Made by a program: the position numbers and the translations under genes
NCBI GenBank assembly: GCA_017440275.1
Contig: JAFSHN010000043.1
Location: 1 to 64,000, forward strand
Length of the DNA stretch: 64,000 bases
Reading direction: 5' to 3'
From: Bacillota bacterium
GTDB taxonomy: Bacteria; Bacillota; Clostridia; Peptostreptococcales; Anaerovoracaceae
The notes under the pieces: generated by a model
Database searches by the model: none
What the model was told of the DNA's origin: nothing
The model's input: the letters and a program-made list of their open reading frames with translations, nothing else
Shown: positions 1-9,322 of the stretch, piece after piece
Layout: each line of letters starts with the position of its first letter
How positions within the stretch are numbered: position 1 is the stretch's first letter

Positions 1-21
1 CTCAAGCCTAGCGAAGAGTAA
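1..21 (+). CDS. rpoA: RNA polymerase alpha subunit, last codons (partial)
   Basis: The first seven codons read LKPSEE and a TAA stop, which matches the usual end of bacterial RpoA. The position directly before rplQ agrees with the conserved rpoA-rplQ order at the end of the ribosomal alpha operon. Only the tail lies in the window, so the assignment rests on this short match and on synteny. Confidence 0.7.
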   Translation, partial: LKPSEE

Positions 22-52
22 TGCAATATTAGAGTGAAAGGAGAATCTCAAA

Positions 53-394
53 ATGCCAGGATACAGAAAACTGGGAAGACCTTCTGCTCACAGAAAATCA
101 ATGCTGAGAAACCTTGTAACTGATTTATTCAGAGAAGGAAGAATCCAGACTACTGATTGCAGAGCTAAGGAAACCAGAAAAATTGCTGAAAAAATGATCA
201 CATTGGCTAAGCGTGGCGATCTTCACGCAAGAAGACAGGTTTTAGAATTTGTTTTCGATGAAACAGTTGTAACTAAGCTGTTCGAAGAAATCGCACCTAA
301 GTATGCTGATAGAAATGGCGGATATACAAGAATTCTGAAGTTAGGACCTAGACAGGGCGACAACGCTGAAGTTGTTTTCTTAGAATTAGTATAA
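53..394 (+). CDS. rplQ: 50S ribosomal protein L17
   Basis: L17 is a structural protein of the large ribosomal subunit. The 113-residue product is of normal length and begins MPGYRKLGR, the highly conserved L17 start, followed by the basic RKSMLRNL segment that contacts 23S rRNA. The ATG follows an AAGGAG ribosome site. It lies 31 bases after the rpoA stop and is closed by a strong terminator, so it is the last gene of the ribosomal operon. The assignment is secure. Confidence 0.98.
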   Translation: MPGYRKLGRPSAHRKSMLRNLVTDLFREGRIQTTDCRAKETRKIAEKMITLAKRGDLHARRQVLEFVFDETVVTKLFEEIAPKYADRNGGYTRILKLGPRQGDNAEVVFLELV

Positions 395-406
395 TTAACA
401 ACGCTT

Positions 407-440
407 TTAAAGGGATGACGAAAGTCGTCCCTTTTTGATT
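407..440 (+). terminator. Rho-independent terminator after rplQ
   Basis: A ten-pair stem (AAGGGATGAC with GTCGTCCCTT, one G-T pair) with a GAAA-type loop is followed by a T-rich tail. It closes the rpoA-rplQ transcript. Confidence 0.85.
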
Positions 441-500
441 TTTTGCTCATTAACTGAAGATGAATTAGATGTTCTTTATATAGAAAAAGCCTTAGATTGA

Positions 501-532
501 TGATATAATATATTATTATATGATGAAGGAGG
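501..532 (+). promoter_or_regulatory. Extended -10 promoter and RBS for abfD
   Basis: TGATATAAT at 501-509 is a perfect extended -10 (TGnTATAAT). No clear -35 box is seen, as is usual for extended -10 promoters. A full AAGGAGG ribosome site follows at 526-532, six bases before the abfD ATG at 539. Confidence 0.55.
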
Positions 533-538
533 TTTATT

Positions 539-2035
539 ATGGCACTGATGACCGCAGCTCAATATATCGAGAGCTTAAGAAAACTAAATACGAGAGTATA
601 TATGTTCGGTGAAAAGATTGATAATTGGGTAGACCATCCAATGATTAAGCCATCTATAAACTGTGTAGCTATGACATATTCCCTTGCATTAGATCCGGAA
701 TATGAAGACTTGATGACTGCAACTTCAAATTTAACAGGAAAGAAAATTAATCGTTTTTCGCACATACACCAAAGCACAGAAGACCTTATCAAAAAGGTTA
801 AAATGCAGAGACTTATGGGGCAAAAAACAGCCAGCTGTTTCCAAAGATGTGTTGGTATGGATGCTTTTAATGCGGTATATTCTACCACCTATGAAATGGA
901 TGAGAAGAATGGCACAGATTATCATAAGAGATTTAAAGACTTTTTAACTTTTGTACAAGAGGAAGACCTGGTTGTTGACGGGGCAATGACTGATCCTAAG
1001 GGAGACCGATCAAAGGCTCCTCATCAACAGGATGATCTGGACTTATTTGTTCATGTCAAGGAAAGACGACCTGATGGAATCGTTGTGCGCGGTGCGAAAT
1101 GCCACCAGACAGGATCCATCAATTCACACTGGCATTTGATTATGCCAACCCAGGCTATGAAAGAGGCAGATAGAGACTTTGCCGTTTCCTTTGCATGCCC
1201 AAGCGATGCAGAGGGACTGTTTATGGTTTACGGAAGACAATCCTGTGACACCAGAAAGATGGAAGAAGGTGCTGATATTGACCTGGGAAACAAGCTTTTT
1301 GGAGGACAGGAAGCACTTGTAGTGTTCGATGACGTATTCATTCCTAATGAATATGTATTTATGGACGGAGAATACGAATTTGCAGGGATGCTGGTAGAAA
1401 GATTCTCGGGATTCCATAGACAATCCTACGGTGGATGCAAGGTGGGCGTTGGCGACGTAATTATTGGCGCAGCTGCACTGGCGGCAGAATACAATGGCGT
1501 AGAAAAAGCTTCTGCGGTCAAAGATAAACTTATTGAGATGACTCACCTCAATGAAACTTTGTACAGCTGTGGAATAGCTTGCTCTGCTGAAGGTTGCCCA
1601 ACCAAATGCGGAAGCTATATGATAGATTTGCTGCTGGCAAACGTTTGTAAACAGAATGTAACCAGATTCCCTTACGAAATCGTAAGGCTTGCCGAAGATA
1701 TAGCGGGAGGACTGATGGTTACAATGCCGGGTGAAAAGGATTTCAAGTCCGATACTGTGGTAGGCAGAAACGGTGAAACCTTGGCTGATATATGCAGTAA
1801 GTTCTTTGTTGGCAACGGAAAATGCAGCACAGAAGACAGAATGAGAATCTTAAGATTCTTGGAAAATATATGTCTCGGTTCCTCGGCAGTTGGCTATAGG
1901 ACTGAGTCCATGCACGGCGCCGGATCTCCTCAAGCCCAGAGGATTATGATTCAGCGTCAGGGAAACATAGAAGATAAAAAAGCTTTGGCAAAGAAAATTG
2001 CCGGAATAAAGACTGAAAGGATTAACCATGAGTAA
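539..2035 (+). CDS. abfD: 4-hydroxybutyryl-CoA dehydratase / vinylacetyl-CoA isomerase
   Basis: AbfD converts 4-hydroxybutyryl-CoA to crotonyl-CoA by a radical mechanism using FAD and a [4Fe-4S] cluster. It works in fermentation of 4-aminobutyrate and succinate, and dehydration products feed butyrate formation. The 498-residue length is typical, and the start (MTAAQYIESLRKLNTRVYM) is highly characteristic of the family. The candidate cluster ligands are present: two cysteines four residues apart at about 100 and 104 (ASCFQRC), then a His in GFHRQ and a Cys in YGGCKVG near residues 292-300. No other fermentation genes of the pathway are adjacent; it overlaps a small membrane-protein gene by eight bases. 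The cluster ligands are known from the Clostridium aminobutyricum enzyme. Confidence 0.95.
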   Translation: MALMTAAQYIESLRKLNTRVYMFGEKIDNWVDHPMIKPSINCVAMTYSLALDPEYEDLMTATSNLTGKKINRFSHIHQSTEDLIKKVKMQRLMGQKTASCFQRCVGMDAFNAVYSTTYEMDEKNGTDYHKRFKDFLTFVQEEDLVVDGAMTDPKGDRSKAPHQQDDLDLFVHVKERRPDGIVVRGAKCHQTGSINSHWHLIMPTQAMKEADRDFAVSFACPSDAEGLFMVYGRQSCDTRKMEEGADIDLGNKLFGGQEALVVFDDVFIPNEYVFMDGEYEFAGMLVERFSGFHRQSYGGCKVGVGDVIIGAAALAAEYNGVEKASAVKDKLIEMTHLNETLYSCGIACSAEGCPTKCGSYMIDLLLANVCKQNVTRFPYEIVRLAEDIAGGLMVTMPGEKDFKSDTVVGRNGETLADICSKFFVGNGKCSTEDRMRILRFLENICLGSSAVGYRTESMHGAGSPQAQRIMIQRQGNIEDKKALAKKIAGIKTERINHE

Positions 2036-2303
2036 AAAGAAAAATCAAAAGAAAAAACTTACACCTAAGCAGATTGAAGAGAAGGAAAGAAGACGCAGTC
2101 TAAAAAAGGCGGCGAAAAAGAGAAGCAGAACTCTCAGCGCTGTTGTCACAGTGGTGGCAGCACTGATTGCAGCAGTTTTAGTACCTACTGACAATATGGC
2201 AACCTATCTGGCAATTTGCATTGTTGTAGGGGTTGTTGCAGGCGGAATTGTAGATTTGATTTCTGCATTATATTACAAATCAAAAGAAGGACAAAGACTA
2301 TAA
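2028..2303 (+). CDS. Small two-helix membrane protein of unknown function
   Basis: I do not recognise this 91-residue protein. The first 40 residues are strongly basic (KKKNQKKKLTPKQIEEKERRR), with two hydrophobic segments at about 44-62 and 64-82. The ATG overlaps the end of abfD (ATGAGTAA), so it is probably translationally coupled to it. The Lys-rich N-terminus should stay in the cytoplasm. A link to AbfD function cannot be inferred from position alone, because pcrA follows 14 bases later. Confidence 0.7.
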   Translation: MSKKKNQKKKLTPKQIEEKERRRSLKKAAKKRSRTLSAVVTVVAALIAAVLVPTDNMATYLAICIVVGVVAGGIVDLISALYYKSKEGQRL

Positions 2304-2317
2304 AATTAAGGGGAATT

Positions 2318-4546
2318 ATGATTTTAGACCATCTTAACGATAAACAAAGAGAAGCCGCCCTCCATACGGAGGGCCCTTTATTAATACTGGCAGGAGCCGG
2401 CAGTGGAAAGACTGCCACTATGACTCACAGAATAGCCTATCTGATTGAACAGGGAATGAGCCCATACAAGATTTTGGCGGTTACTTTTACCAATAAAGCG
2501 GCCGAAGAAATGCGTCACCGTGTTGAAAAACTGGTAGGTTATTGTCCAGGTATGTGGATACTTACATTTCACTCAATGAGTCTGAGAATTCTGCGCGAAC
2601 ATTATGAAGCTGCAGGCTACGAAAAAAACTTTGTTGTTTACGATACCGTGGACCAAAAAGCACTGCTTAAAAACATTCTTAAAGAGCTGAATGTTGACAG
2701 CAAAGAATATCCTATTAACTACCTGGCGGCGATTATAAGCAAAGAAAAAGAAGCGGACCGAGGCCCTGAGGAATACCTTGAGCTTGAAGGGGATACCTTT
2801 AAGAACAAGGTTATTTATCGTGTCTACAAGGAGTATCAGAAACAATTGAAGAAGAACAATGCGATGGACTTCGACGATCTGCTTTTAAATGCGCTGCATG
2901 TTCTTAGAGACAACAAGGAAATTCTTGGAGAATATCAGAGAAGATTTTCTTACATAATGGTTGATGAATACCAGGATACTAATCATATACAGTACCAAAT
3001 TATTCGTTTGCTTGCAGCCTCACACCAAAATTTATGTGTGGTCGGAGATGATGACCAATGCATATATCAGTGGCGTGGTGCAGATATTAGAAATATTTTG
3101 GACTTTGAGAAAGACTTTCCTGAAGCAAAAGTAATAAAATTAGAGCAAAACTATCGTTCCTGCGGAAATATCCTCGCGGCTGCTCACTCTGTTATAAGAA
3201 ATAACAGGGGCAGAAAATCTAAAAAACTCTGGACCGAAGCTGAAGAAGGCCATAAGATAGTTTATTCCAGATTGGATAACGATAAGGAAGAAGCCTATTA
3301 TGTAGCACGTGAAATACAATTGCTCAAGGGTCCGCATAGAGATTATGATGATTTCGCGATTCTATATAGAACCAACGCACAGTCCAGACTTTTTGAAGAT
3401 TCTCTCCGCAGACAGAGAATTCCTTATCAGATTCTTTCCGGATTCAGTTTCTACGAAAGAAAAGAAACGAAAGATATGATTTCATATATGCGTCTAGTGG
3501 TCAATTCGAAGGACGATATGGCATTCCTTCGTATTATTAACGAACCAAAGCGTGGTATTGGTGCGAAGACACTGGAAAAATTACAGGCGATTGCTATGGT
3601 ACGTGGTGAGTCACTGCTGGAGGCGATTTCCGACGAAGAAGTGCTTCTGTCACTTCCATCAAAGGCACAGGCTGCAGTAAGAGAGCTAGTCAGCATTATC
3701 AATATGTGCCGTGATGAAAGAGAAAATCTTAGAATTTCAGATATCTATGATAATTTGCTTGTGCGTACCGGCTATATGAGGGCTTTGGAAGAACAGAATA
3801 CCGTTGAGGCAGAAGGCCGTATAGAGAATCTGTTGGATTTCAAGTCTTTTATATATGACTTTGAGAAAGAAAAACAAGAATCAGGTGAAAAAGCTACTTT
3901 AGAGGAATTTCTTGAAAAAGTTGCTACAGATGGCGATGCAGACAAATTTGAATCGGAGTCAGGAAAAGTCACTTTGATGACTCTGCATAGTGCTAAGGGC
4001 CTTGAGTTTCCTGTGGTATTTATGCCTGGAATGGAAGATGGACTGTTTCCAAGTCATCGTTCTATAGACAGCGAAGAAAAACTTGAAGAGGAACGCAGAC
4101 TTTGTTATGTAGGTATGACAAGAGCAAAAGAAAGATTGTTCCTGACCAGTGCTTCGTTCAGGGTTCTCTACGGACAGGGAGAATATGCAAGAGAGTCACA
4201 ATTCCTGAGAGAACTGGATAAGAAACTGCTCGACAGTGACGGAGACACCGTTTATGAACCGCAAAGCCGCAAAACACATAGCAGTCTGGGTGTAAGCACA
4301 GGAAGTCTTGACGGTTTTGCAGAGACCCCAATCAAACCCTACGACCCACTTGCCCGTGCTAAAAAGGCTGTTAAAGAACATTCAGCTCAAGGTGACATCG
4401 CATTTGACGTGGGTGACAAAGTCGCACATAGCAAATTTGGAGCAGGTTTAGTAATAGATGTGGATGAGAAGACTATAACTGTTATCTTTGACAGTGAAGG
4501 AAGAAAGAAAATGGCCAAGGGAATCGCTCCCCTTACTAAAATATAA
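2318..4546 (+). CDS. pcrA: ATP-dependent DNA helicase PcrA/UvrD
   Basis: PcrA is an SF1A 3'-5' helicase for nucleotide excision repair, removal of RecA filaments and plasmid replication. The chosen ATG (MILDHLNDKQREAA) follows AAGGGGA and gives 742 residues, normal for PcrA; an upstream in-frame ATG would add 34 unrelated residues. Visible motifs are Q (LNDKQREA), Walker A (GAGSGKT), Walker B (MVDEYQDTN), motif III (GDDDQCIYQWRGA), motif IV (EQNYRS), motif V (TLHSAKGLEF) and motif VI (RRLCYVGMTRAKE). A C-terminal Tudor-like region (VGDKVAHSKFGAG) fits the RNA-polymerase-binding domain. ligA follows 18 bases downstream, as in many Firmicutes. Confidence 0.97.
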   Translation: MILDHLNDKQREAALHTEGPLLILAGAGSGKTATMTHRIAYLIEQGMSPYKILAVTFTNKAAEEMRHRVEKLVGYCPGMWILTFHSMSLRILREHYEAAGYEKNFVVYDTVDQKALLKNILKELNVDSKEYPINYLAAIISKEKEADRGPEEYLELEGDTFKNKVIYRVYKEYQKQLKKNNAMDFDDLLLNALHVLRDNKEILGEYQRRFSYIMVDEYQDTNHIQYQIIRLLAASHQNLCVVGDDDQCIYQWRGADIRNILDFEKDFPEAKVIKLEQNYRSCGNILAAAHSVIRNNRGRKSKKLWTEAEEGHKIVYSRLDNDKEEAYYVAREIQLLKGPHRDYDDFAILYRTNAQSRLFEDSLRRQRIPYQILSGFSFYERKETKDMISYMRLVVNSKDDMAFLRIINEPKRGIGAKTLEKLQAIAMVRGESLLEAISDEEVLLSLPSKAQAAVRELVSIINMCRDERENLRISDIYDNLLVRTGYMRALEEQNTVEAEGRIENLLDFKSFIYDFEKEKQESGEKATLEEFLEKVATDGDADKFESESGKVTLMTLHSAKGLEFPVVFMPGMEDGLFPSHRSIDSEEKLEEERRLCYVGMTRAKERLFLTSASFRVLYGQGEYARESQFLRELDKKLLDSDGDTVYEPQSRKTHSSLGVSTGSLDGFAETPIKPYDPLARAKKAVKEHSAQGDIAFDVGDKVAHSKFGAGLVIDVDEKTITVIFDSEGRKKMAKGIAPLTKI

Positions 4547-4564
4547 TTACTAAGAGGTGAGACA

Positions 4565-6226
4565 ATGGACAAAACTAACAGAATTAAAGAGTTGGTTGAA
4601 CTGCTGAACAGTGCTTCGAGAGCATATTATCAGGAGAGCAGAGAAATTATGACAAATTTCGAATACGATGCTCTTTATGATGAACTGGCAGCATTGGAGG
4701 CTGAAACAGGAATTGTGCTTGCGGGAAGCCCTACTGTCAATGTAGGATATGAGGTTCTGTCAGACTTGCCTAAGGAAGAACACCCTTCTAAGATGCTTTC
4801 TCTCGACAAAACAAAAGATCCGGATCAGCTTGTTTCATGGCTAGGCAATCAGCAAGGTCTTTTGTCATGGAAACTTGATGGCCTTACCATAGTACTCACT
4901 TATCGTGATGGTAAATTGTCAAAGGCTGTTACTAGAGGAAACGGACAAATCGGTGAAGTTGTAACCAATAATGCAAGAGTTTTTGTAAATTTACCGCTGG
5001 GGATTGAATTCAAAGGGGAATTAGTCCTCAGAGGTGAGGCTGTAATTTCATACAAGGATTTTGAATTTATAAATGAAAGAATTACCGACGAAAGCTCTAA
5101 ATATAAAAATCCTCGAAATCTGTGTTCAGGTTCTGTGAGACAGCTTAACAACGAAATAACAGCACAGAGAAAAGTTAGGTTTTATGCTTTTTCCTTAGTT
5201 TCCGCAGAAGGAATGGAATTTGAAACAAGAAGCAGCCAGATGGAGTGGCTTCAATCCAAAGGATTTGAAGTCGTTGAACGAAAACTCGTTAGTGCCGCAA
5301 CTATAAAGGAAGCTATAAAAGAGTTTGGAGATAAAATTGAAACTAACCCGATTCCATCTGATGGATTGGTTCTGAGCTTTGATGACATAGCTTATGGCAG
5401 GTCACTTGGCGCGACCTCCAAGTTTCCGAGAGACTCCATTGCGTTCAAATGGAAGGACGAACTGAAAGAAACCATACTGCGTGAAATCGAATGGAGTCCT
5501 TCAAGAACAGGACTTATCAATCCGGTTGCCATTTTCGACCCGGTTGAACTGGAAGGAACGACTGTAAGCCGTGCATCTGTTCATAATGTGAGCGTTATGA
5601 GAGACCTCAAATTGGGAATAGGCGATACAATAAGTGTTTATAAAGCAAACATGATTATCCCTCAGATTTTCGAGAATATTACAGGAAGCAACAATATTGA
5701 GATTCCTTGCAACTGTCCTGTTTGCGGTGGTGTAACAAAGATTGAGAAAGAAAAAGATGTGGAAACACTCATATGCACTAATCCTGATTGTCAGGCGAAG
5801 CAGATAAAAAGTTTTACACTGTTTGTTTCAAGAGACGCTATGAACATTGAAGGACTTTCTGAGATGACTTTAGAAAAACTGATTGGTGAAGGCCTTGTCA
5901 AAGAGCCGGCAGATCTGTTTGAAGTAGAAAAGTTCCGCGATGAATTCATATCTATGGAAGGATTCGGGGAAAAGTCCTTTGAGAACCTGAAAAAGTCAGT
6001 GGAAAAGGCAAAGAATACAACTCCGGAGAGACTTCTTTACAGCCTTGGAGTTCCGGGAATAGGCAAGGCAAACGCCAGATTGATTTCTCTCCACTGCCAT
6101 AATAAATGGGAGCAGATTGAGAACCTGGAATTTGAAGATTTAATTCAGATTGAAGGCATTGGTGATATTATGGCAGAAGCCTTTGTAAAGTATTTTGCCG
6201 ATGAAAAAAATAAAAAGAATGTTTAA
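4565..6226 (+). CDS. ligA: NAD-dependent DNA ligase, cut before its BRCT domain
   Basis: LigA seals nicks using NAD+. Seen in order: the Ia domain that binds NMN (YYQESREIMTNFEYDALYDEL); the adenylation motif KLDG with its nucleophilic Lys near residue 103; the OB fold; the four-Cys zinc finger (CPVCG and CTNPDCQ, residues ~385-420); and helix-hairpin-helix repeats (LGVPGIGKANA, IEGIGDIMAEAF). Translation stops at TAA 6224-6226 after 553 residues, while LigA is usually 650-680. The same frame continues at once with a complete BRCT domain (6227-6520). The ligase core is intact, and BRCT is known to be partly dispensable in other LigA proteins, so the truncated enzyme could still work. Sequencing error, true nonsense mutation and readthrough cannot be told apart here. 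Confidence 0.93.
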   Translation: MDKTNRIKELVELLNSASRAYYQESREIMTNFEYDALYDELAALEAETGIVLAGSPTVNVGYEVLSDLPKEEHPSKMLSLDKTKDPDQLVSWLGNQQGLLSWKLDGLTIVLTYRDGKLSKAVTRGNGQIGEVVTNNARVFVNLPLGIEFKGELVLRGEAVISYKDFEFINERITDESSKYKNPRNLCSGSVRQLNNEITAQRKVRFYAFSLVSAEGMEFETRSSQMEWLQSKGFEVVERKLVSAATIKEAIKEFGDKIETNPIPSDGLVLSFDDIAYGRSLGATSKFPRDSIAFKWKDELKETILREIEWSPSRTGLINPVAIFDPVELEGTTVSRASVHNVSVMRDLKLGIGDTISVYKANMIIPQIFENITGSNNIEIPCNCPVCGGVTKIEKEKDVETLICTNPDCQAKQIKSFTLFVSRDAMNIEGLSEMTLEKLIGEGLVKEPADLFEVEKFRDEFISMEGFGEKSFENLKKSVEKAKNTTPERLLYSLGVPGIGKANARLISLHCHNKWEQIENLEFEDLIQIEGIGDIMAEAFVKYFADEKNKKNV

Positions 6227-6520
6227 GATATTTTAGACAAAATACACCTTGACGAAAGCGAAGAAATAAGTGAAAATACTCTTGATGGACTAACCTTCGT
6301 CATAACAGGAAGTCTGAATAATTATGAAAACAGAGACGCTTTGAAGGAGGCAATACAGAAGGCCGGAGGTAAGGTGGCAGGTTCTGTAAGCAGCAAGACA
6401 AATTATCTTATTAACAACGATTTGTTGTCTAACTCCTCAAAGAACAAAAAAGCTAAAGAGCTGGGCGTTTCCATAATAGACGAAGAAACTATCATCAATT
6501 GGCTGAATAACGGCATGTAA
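6227..6520 (+). pseudogene. ligA: Detached BRCT domain of ligA, in frame after the stop
   Basis: Directly after the TAA at 6224-6226 the ligA frame stays open for 97 codons to a TAA at 6518-6520. It encodes a typical BRCT domain: TFVITGSLNNYENRD, KAGGKVAGSVSSKTNYLI, KAKELGVSIIDEETIINWL. Core plus BRCT would total about 651 residues, the normal LigA length. One base change (for example GAA to TAA) would explain the break. I see no ribosome site or start codon at its beginning for separate translation. Confidence 0.88.
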
Positions 6521-6538
6521 TATATGGAGGTAAACGAA

Positions 6539-7483
6539 ATGGAAAACAAAAAATTTGACATTGATGCTATTCCCGGCGAAAGATGGTTCCCGAAAGAATC
6601 TAATTTTGAAGATGATATGGAACTTTACTGGGGTGAATGGGGAGTAAGCTCAGAAGTTGACACTCTGAAAGCCGTTTTAATGAGAAGACCCGGCAAAGAA
6701 ATCGAAGACTTCATTGCAAGTGAAGTAAGATTCTCCGACGAACCGATTGACATCGAACTGATGAGAAAGCAGCACGATGATGTATGTAACATCTACAGAG
6801 ACTTTGGTGCAAAGGTTTACTATGTTGAAAACCAGAGAGAAGACAGACCTAACGCAGTTTTCTGCAGAGACTTAGTTCTTATGACACCGGAAGGTGCAAT
6901 CCTCACAAGACCTGCTATGGCAGCTCGTAGAGGTGAAGAAAGATACATTGCAGAAGCATTGGCTAAACTGGGTGTTCCTATCATCAAGACAGTAGGTGGA
7001 GACGGATTCTTTGAAGGCGCTAACGCTATGTGGGTTGACAGACAGACTTGCGTAGTTTCAACAGGCAGCCGTTGCAATATGAGCGGTTTCAATCAGGTTA
7101 AGACTGAACTTGAAAGAATGGGCGTAACTGTTTACCATATGCAGCAGCCTTACAGCAATATCCATATCGACGGTCTGATGAACCCATTGGGACACGATAA
7201 AGTTCTTATCCACGCAGGACAGGTTCCATACGATATCGTAGATATGCTCAAGAGAAAAGGCTACAAGATTCTTGAAGCTCCATCCAGAACAGAAGTAAGA
7301 GAAACATTTGCTTGTAACTTCGTAGCACTTGAACCTGATCATATCCTGATGGCAGCAGGAAGCCCAAGAACTCAGGAAATGCTGGAAAAAGAAGGCGTTA
7401 AGGTTCAGACAGTAGACGTATCCGAAATCATGAAGGGTAAAGGATCTCTGCACTGCATCACTGCTTACTTAAAGAGAGGCTAA
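6539..7483 (+). CDS. Amidinotransferase / arginine deiminase superfamily protein
   Basis: This belongs to the guanidino-group-modifying superfamily (arginine deiminase, dimethylarginine hydrolase, glycine amidinotransferase). Visible features are the N-terminal LKAVLMRRPGKE, a substrate-binding CRDLVLM, EGANAMWV, the His of the catalytic triad in SNIHIDGLMNPLG, and the nucleophilic Cys in GSLHCITAYL near the C-terminus. The ATG at 6539 is preferred to the one at 6524, because GGAGG at 6526-6530 lies eight bases before it, giving 314 residues. The gene stands alone between ligA and a terminator. The exact substrate (arginine, a methylarginine or another guanidino compound) cannot be read from the sequence. 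Confidence 0.85.
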   Translation: MENKKFDIDAIPGERWFPKESNFEDDMELYWGEWGVSSEVDTLKAVLMRRPGKEIEDFIASEVRFSDEPIDIELMRKQHDDVCNIYRDFGAKVYYVENQREDRPNAVFCRDLVLMTPEGAILTRPAMAARRGEERYIAEALAKLGVPIIKTVGGDGFFEGANAMWVDRQTCVVSTGSRCNMSGFNQVKTELERMGVTVYHMQQPYSNIHIDGLMNPLGHDKVLIHAGQVPYDIVDMLKRKGYKILEAPSRTEVRETFACNFVALEPDHILMAAGSPRTQEMLEKEGVKVQTVDVSEIMKGKGSLHCITAYLKRG

Positions 7484-7507
7484 AACATAATATAATTACA
7501 ATAATCG

Positions 7508-7535
7508 GCGGGGCAATATGCCCCGCTGTTTATAT
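7508..7535 (+). terminator. Rho-independent terminator
   Basis: Stem GCGGGGC / GCCCCGC with an AATAT loop, followed by TGTTTATATTT, closes the amidinotransferase gene just before the SRP RNA promoter. Confidence 0.8.
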
Positions 7536-7546
7536 TTAGGAGTTAC

Positions 7547-7575
7547 TTGACTTTACAAGGAAAAGCACATATAAT
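7547..7575 (+). promoter_or_regulatory. Sigma-A promoter of the SRP RNA gene
   Basis: TTGACT at 7547-7552 and TATAAT at 7570-7575 are separated by exactly 17 bases, a near-consensus housekeeping promoter. The expected start near 7582 lies a few bases before the folded SRP RNA. Confidence 0.85.
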
Positions 7576-7590
7576 ATATGGGTAACTGAA

Positions 7591-7745
7591 TTGCCTTTGA
7601 TAAGCTTCGCCCGCATGGTTTGGGTCCTGCGCAATAGGATGCCGTGAACCTTGTCAGGTCCGGAAGGAAGCAGCAATAAGCGGATGTTCTTATGTGCCGC
7701 AGACTAGCCTTCTCCAAAGCCGGTGCGGAGCTTATCAAGGGCAAT
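7591..7745 (+). ncRNA. ffs: Signal recognition particle RNA
   Basis: SRP RNA pairs with Ffh to target nascent membrane proteins. The diagnostic apical loop GTCAGGTCCGGAAGGAAGCA is present near 7655-7675. The 5' end (TTGCC-TTGATAAGCT) pairs with the 3' end (AGCTTATCAAGGGCAA), closing a rod of about 155 bases, and a T-rich stretch follows. The length lies between the short 4.5S type and the 260-270-base Bacillus type. Its position before dnaX-ybaB-recR is the classical Firmicutes order. End coordinates come from the terminal stem and may be off by a few bases. Confidence 0.93.
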
Positions 7746-7764
7746 TTTTATAGAAGGAGTTTTT

Positions 7765-9306
7765 ATGTACACTGCTTTATACAGAACTCAAAGACCGGAG
7801 GTCTTTGATGAGATTTTAGGACAAGAACATATAGTAAAAATCCTTAGAAATCAGATTCAGACAGGAAGTGTAAGCCATGCCTATCTGTTCTGCGGAACAA
7901 GAGGTACAGGGAAGACCACAACTGCAAGAATCCTTGCAAAGGCTGTAAACTGCCTGGAAGAAGGTGAACGTCCTTGCGGCAAGTGCTCACATTGTCAGGC
8001 TATTAAAGATGGAAACTTTATGGATGTTATCGAAATTGATGCTGCTTCTAACAATGGTGTTGAAAACATCCGTGAACTGAGAGAAAGTGTCAAGTATCCG
8101 CCTGCAGTAGGTAACAAGAAGGTTTACATCATTGACGAAGTTCATATGCTTTCGACAGGTGCTTTTAATGCGCTTTTAAAGACATTGGAAGAACCGCCTG
8201 AACATGTGATGTTTATTCTTGCAACAACAGAACCACAAAAACTCCCACCGACAATACTTTCTCGCTGTATGCGACTGGATTTCAGAAGAGTATCTCAAAA
8301 GGTAATTGCTGAAAATATGAAGGCGATTTGCCGTATGAGAGGGGTTGAGGTTACAGAAGATGCGGCGCGTCTTTTGGCAAACTGTGCTGACGGATCTGTC
8401 AGAGATGGGCTGAGCATTTTGGACCAGGTTTTAGCCGGTGGAGACAAGGTTGTAGACCGCGACAAAGTTCTTGAATATGTGGGGACTACAGGGGAAGACT
8501 TCTTTATTGAGTTAACCGAATTGGTTTCGCTTAAAAAGTCTGCTGAAGCACTGCTTCTGTTGAACGATGTCCTTCTTGAGGGAAAAGACGTAAAACAGAT
8601 TATGAAAGACTGGGTCAGCCACTACAGAGGCTTGCTTATTACAAAGTTTGTAAAGGATGCCGGTGATATGCTCAATATGTCTGCAGAAAACCTCAAGAGA
8701 CTTGAGGAGCAGAGTAAGCAGGTTTCCTTGGAAGAAATAGATTTTGCAGTAACAAGACTTTCTAAAACCATTAACGAAGCCAGATGGTCCACTAATCCAA
8801 GAGTGCTTCTTGAGCTTGCTATTGTAGCCATCGCTGCAGGTAGTGAGCGTGAAGAGGTAGTATATAGGAGAGCAGAAACGCCGAAGGCGACTGTAAATGT
8901 TCAGGAACTACCGGCAGCGAAAACATTCGTTACAGGTCCGGAGAAAACAAAGACTGAAGTGGAAGAAATTCATATAAGCGCAAATAATGAAGCCCTTTGG
9001 CACAGTATCTTTGAGGAAGCTGAAGACAGTGCGGGCAGTTTCAATTTAATAAGAAGTGGTACGCAGCTTTTTGAAGTAGGCAATGATAGTTTTACAGTCA
9101 TCGCAAACAGTTCATTCACACAAAGATATGTGGAACAAAAGAAACGTCAGCTTGAGGATTTGATGCAGGCGAGAATGGGAAAACGCATGAAACTTGTATG
9201 TAAACTCAAAGAAGACGCAGCAATAACGATAGAAAAAAAGCAGAGCACAGAAGATTTAGCCAAAGAAGCAGAAAAACTTCTTGGTATAAACATAGAAATT
9301 GAATAA
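7765..9306 (+). CDS. dnaX: DNA polymerase III subunits gamma/tau
   Basis: DnaX is the ATPase of the clamp loader that places the sliding clamp on DNA. The ATG at 7765 ([20 protein letters not shown]) follows AGAAGGAG and gives 513 residues; an upstream in-frame ATG would start inside the SRP RNA. Features: Walker [14 protein letters not shown], the four-Cys zinc module ([15 protein letters not shown]), Walker B IIDEVHML, sensor 1 [16 protein letters not shown] with the arginine finger, and a C-terminal tau region. ybaB and recR follow closely, forming one transcription unit with dnaX. Confidence 0.96.
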   Translation: MYTALYRTQRPEVFDEILGQEHIVKILRNQIQTGSVSHAYLFCGTRGTGKTTTARILAKAVNCLEEGERPCGKCSHCQAIKDGNFMDVIEIDAASNNGVENIRELRESVKYPPAVGNKKVYIIDEVHMLSTGAFNALLKTLEEPPEHVMFILATTEPQKLPPTILSRCMRLDFRRVSQKVIAENMKAICRMRGVEVTEDAARLLANCADGSVRDGLSILDQVLAGGDKVVDRDKVLEYVGTTGEDFFIELTELVSLKKSAEALLLLNDVLLEGKDVKQIMKDWVSHYRGLLITKFVKDAGDMLNMSAENLKRLEEQSKQVSLEEIDFAVTRLSKTINEARWSTNPRVLLELAIVAIAAGSEREEVVYRRAETPKATVNVQELPAAKTFVTGPEKTKTEVEEIHISANNEALWHSIFEEAEDSAGSFNLIRSGTQLFEVGNDSFTVIANSSFTQRYVEQKKRQLEDLMQARMGKRMKLVCKLKEDAAITIEKKQSTEDLAKEAEKLLGINIEIE

Positions 9307-9322
9307 TTCAGGAGGAATAAAA

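Noticed and set aside
9228..9245. A-rich run near the end of dnaX as a frameshift site for a gamma subunit
   Set aside because: It lies in the last 25 codons, so a shift would hardly shorten the protein, and no stimulating hairpin is seen.
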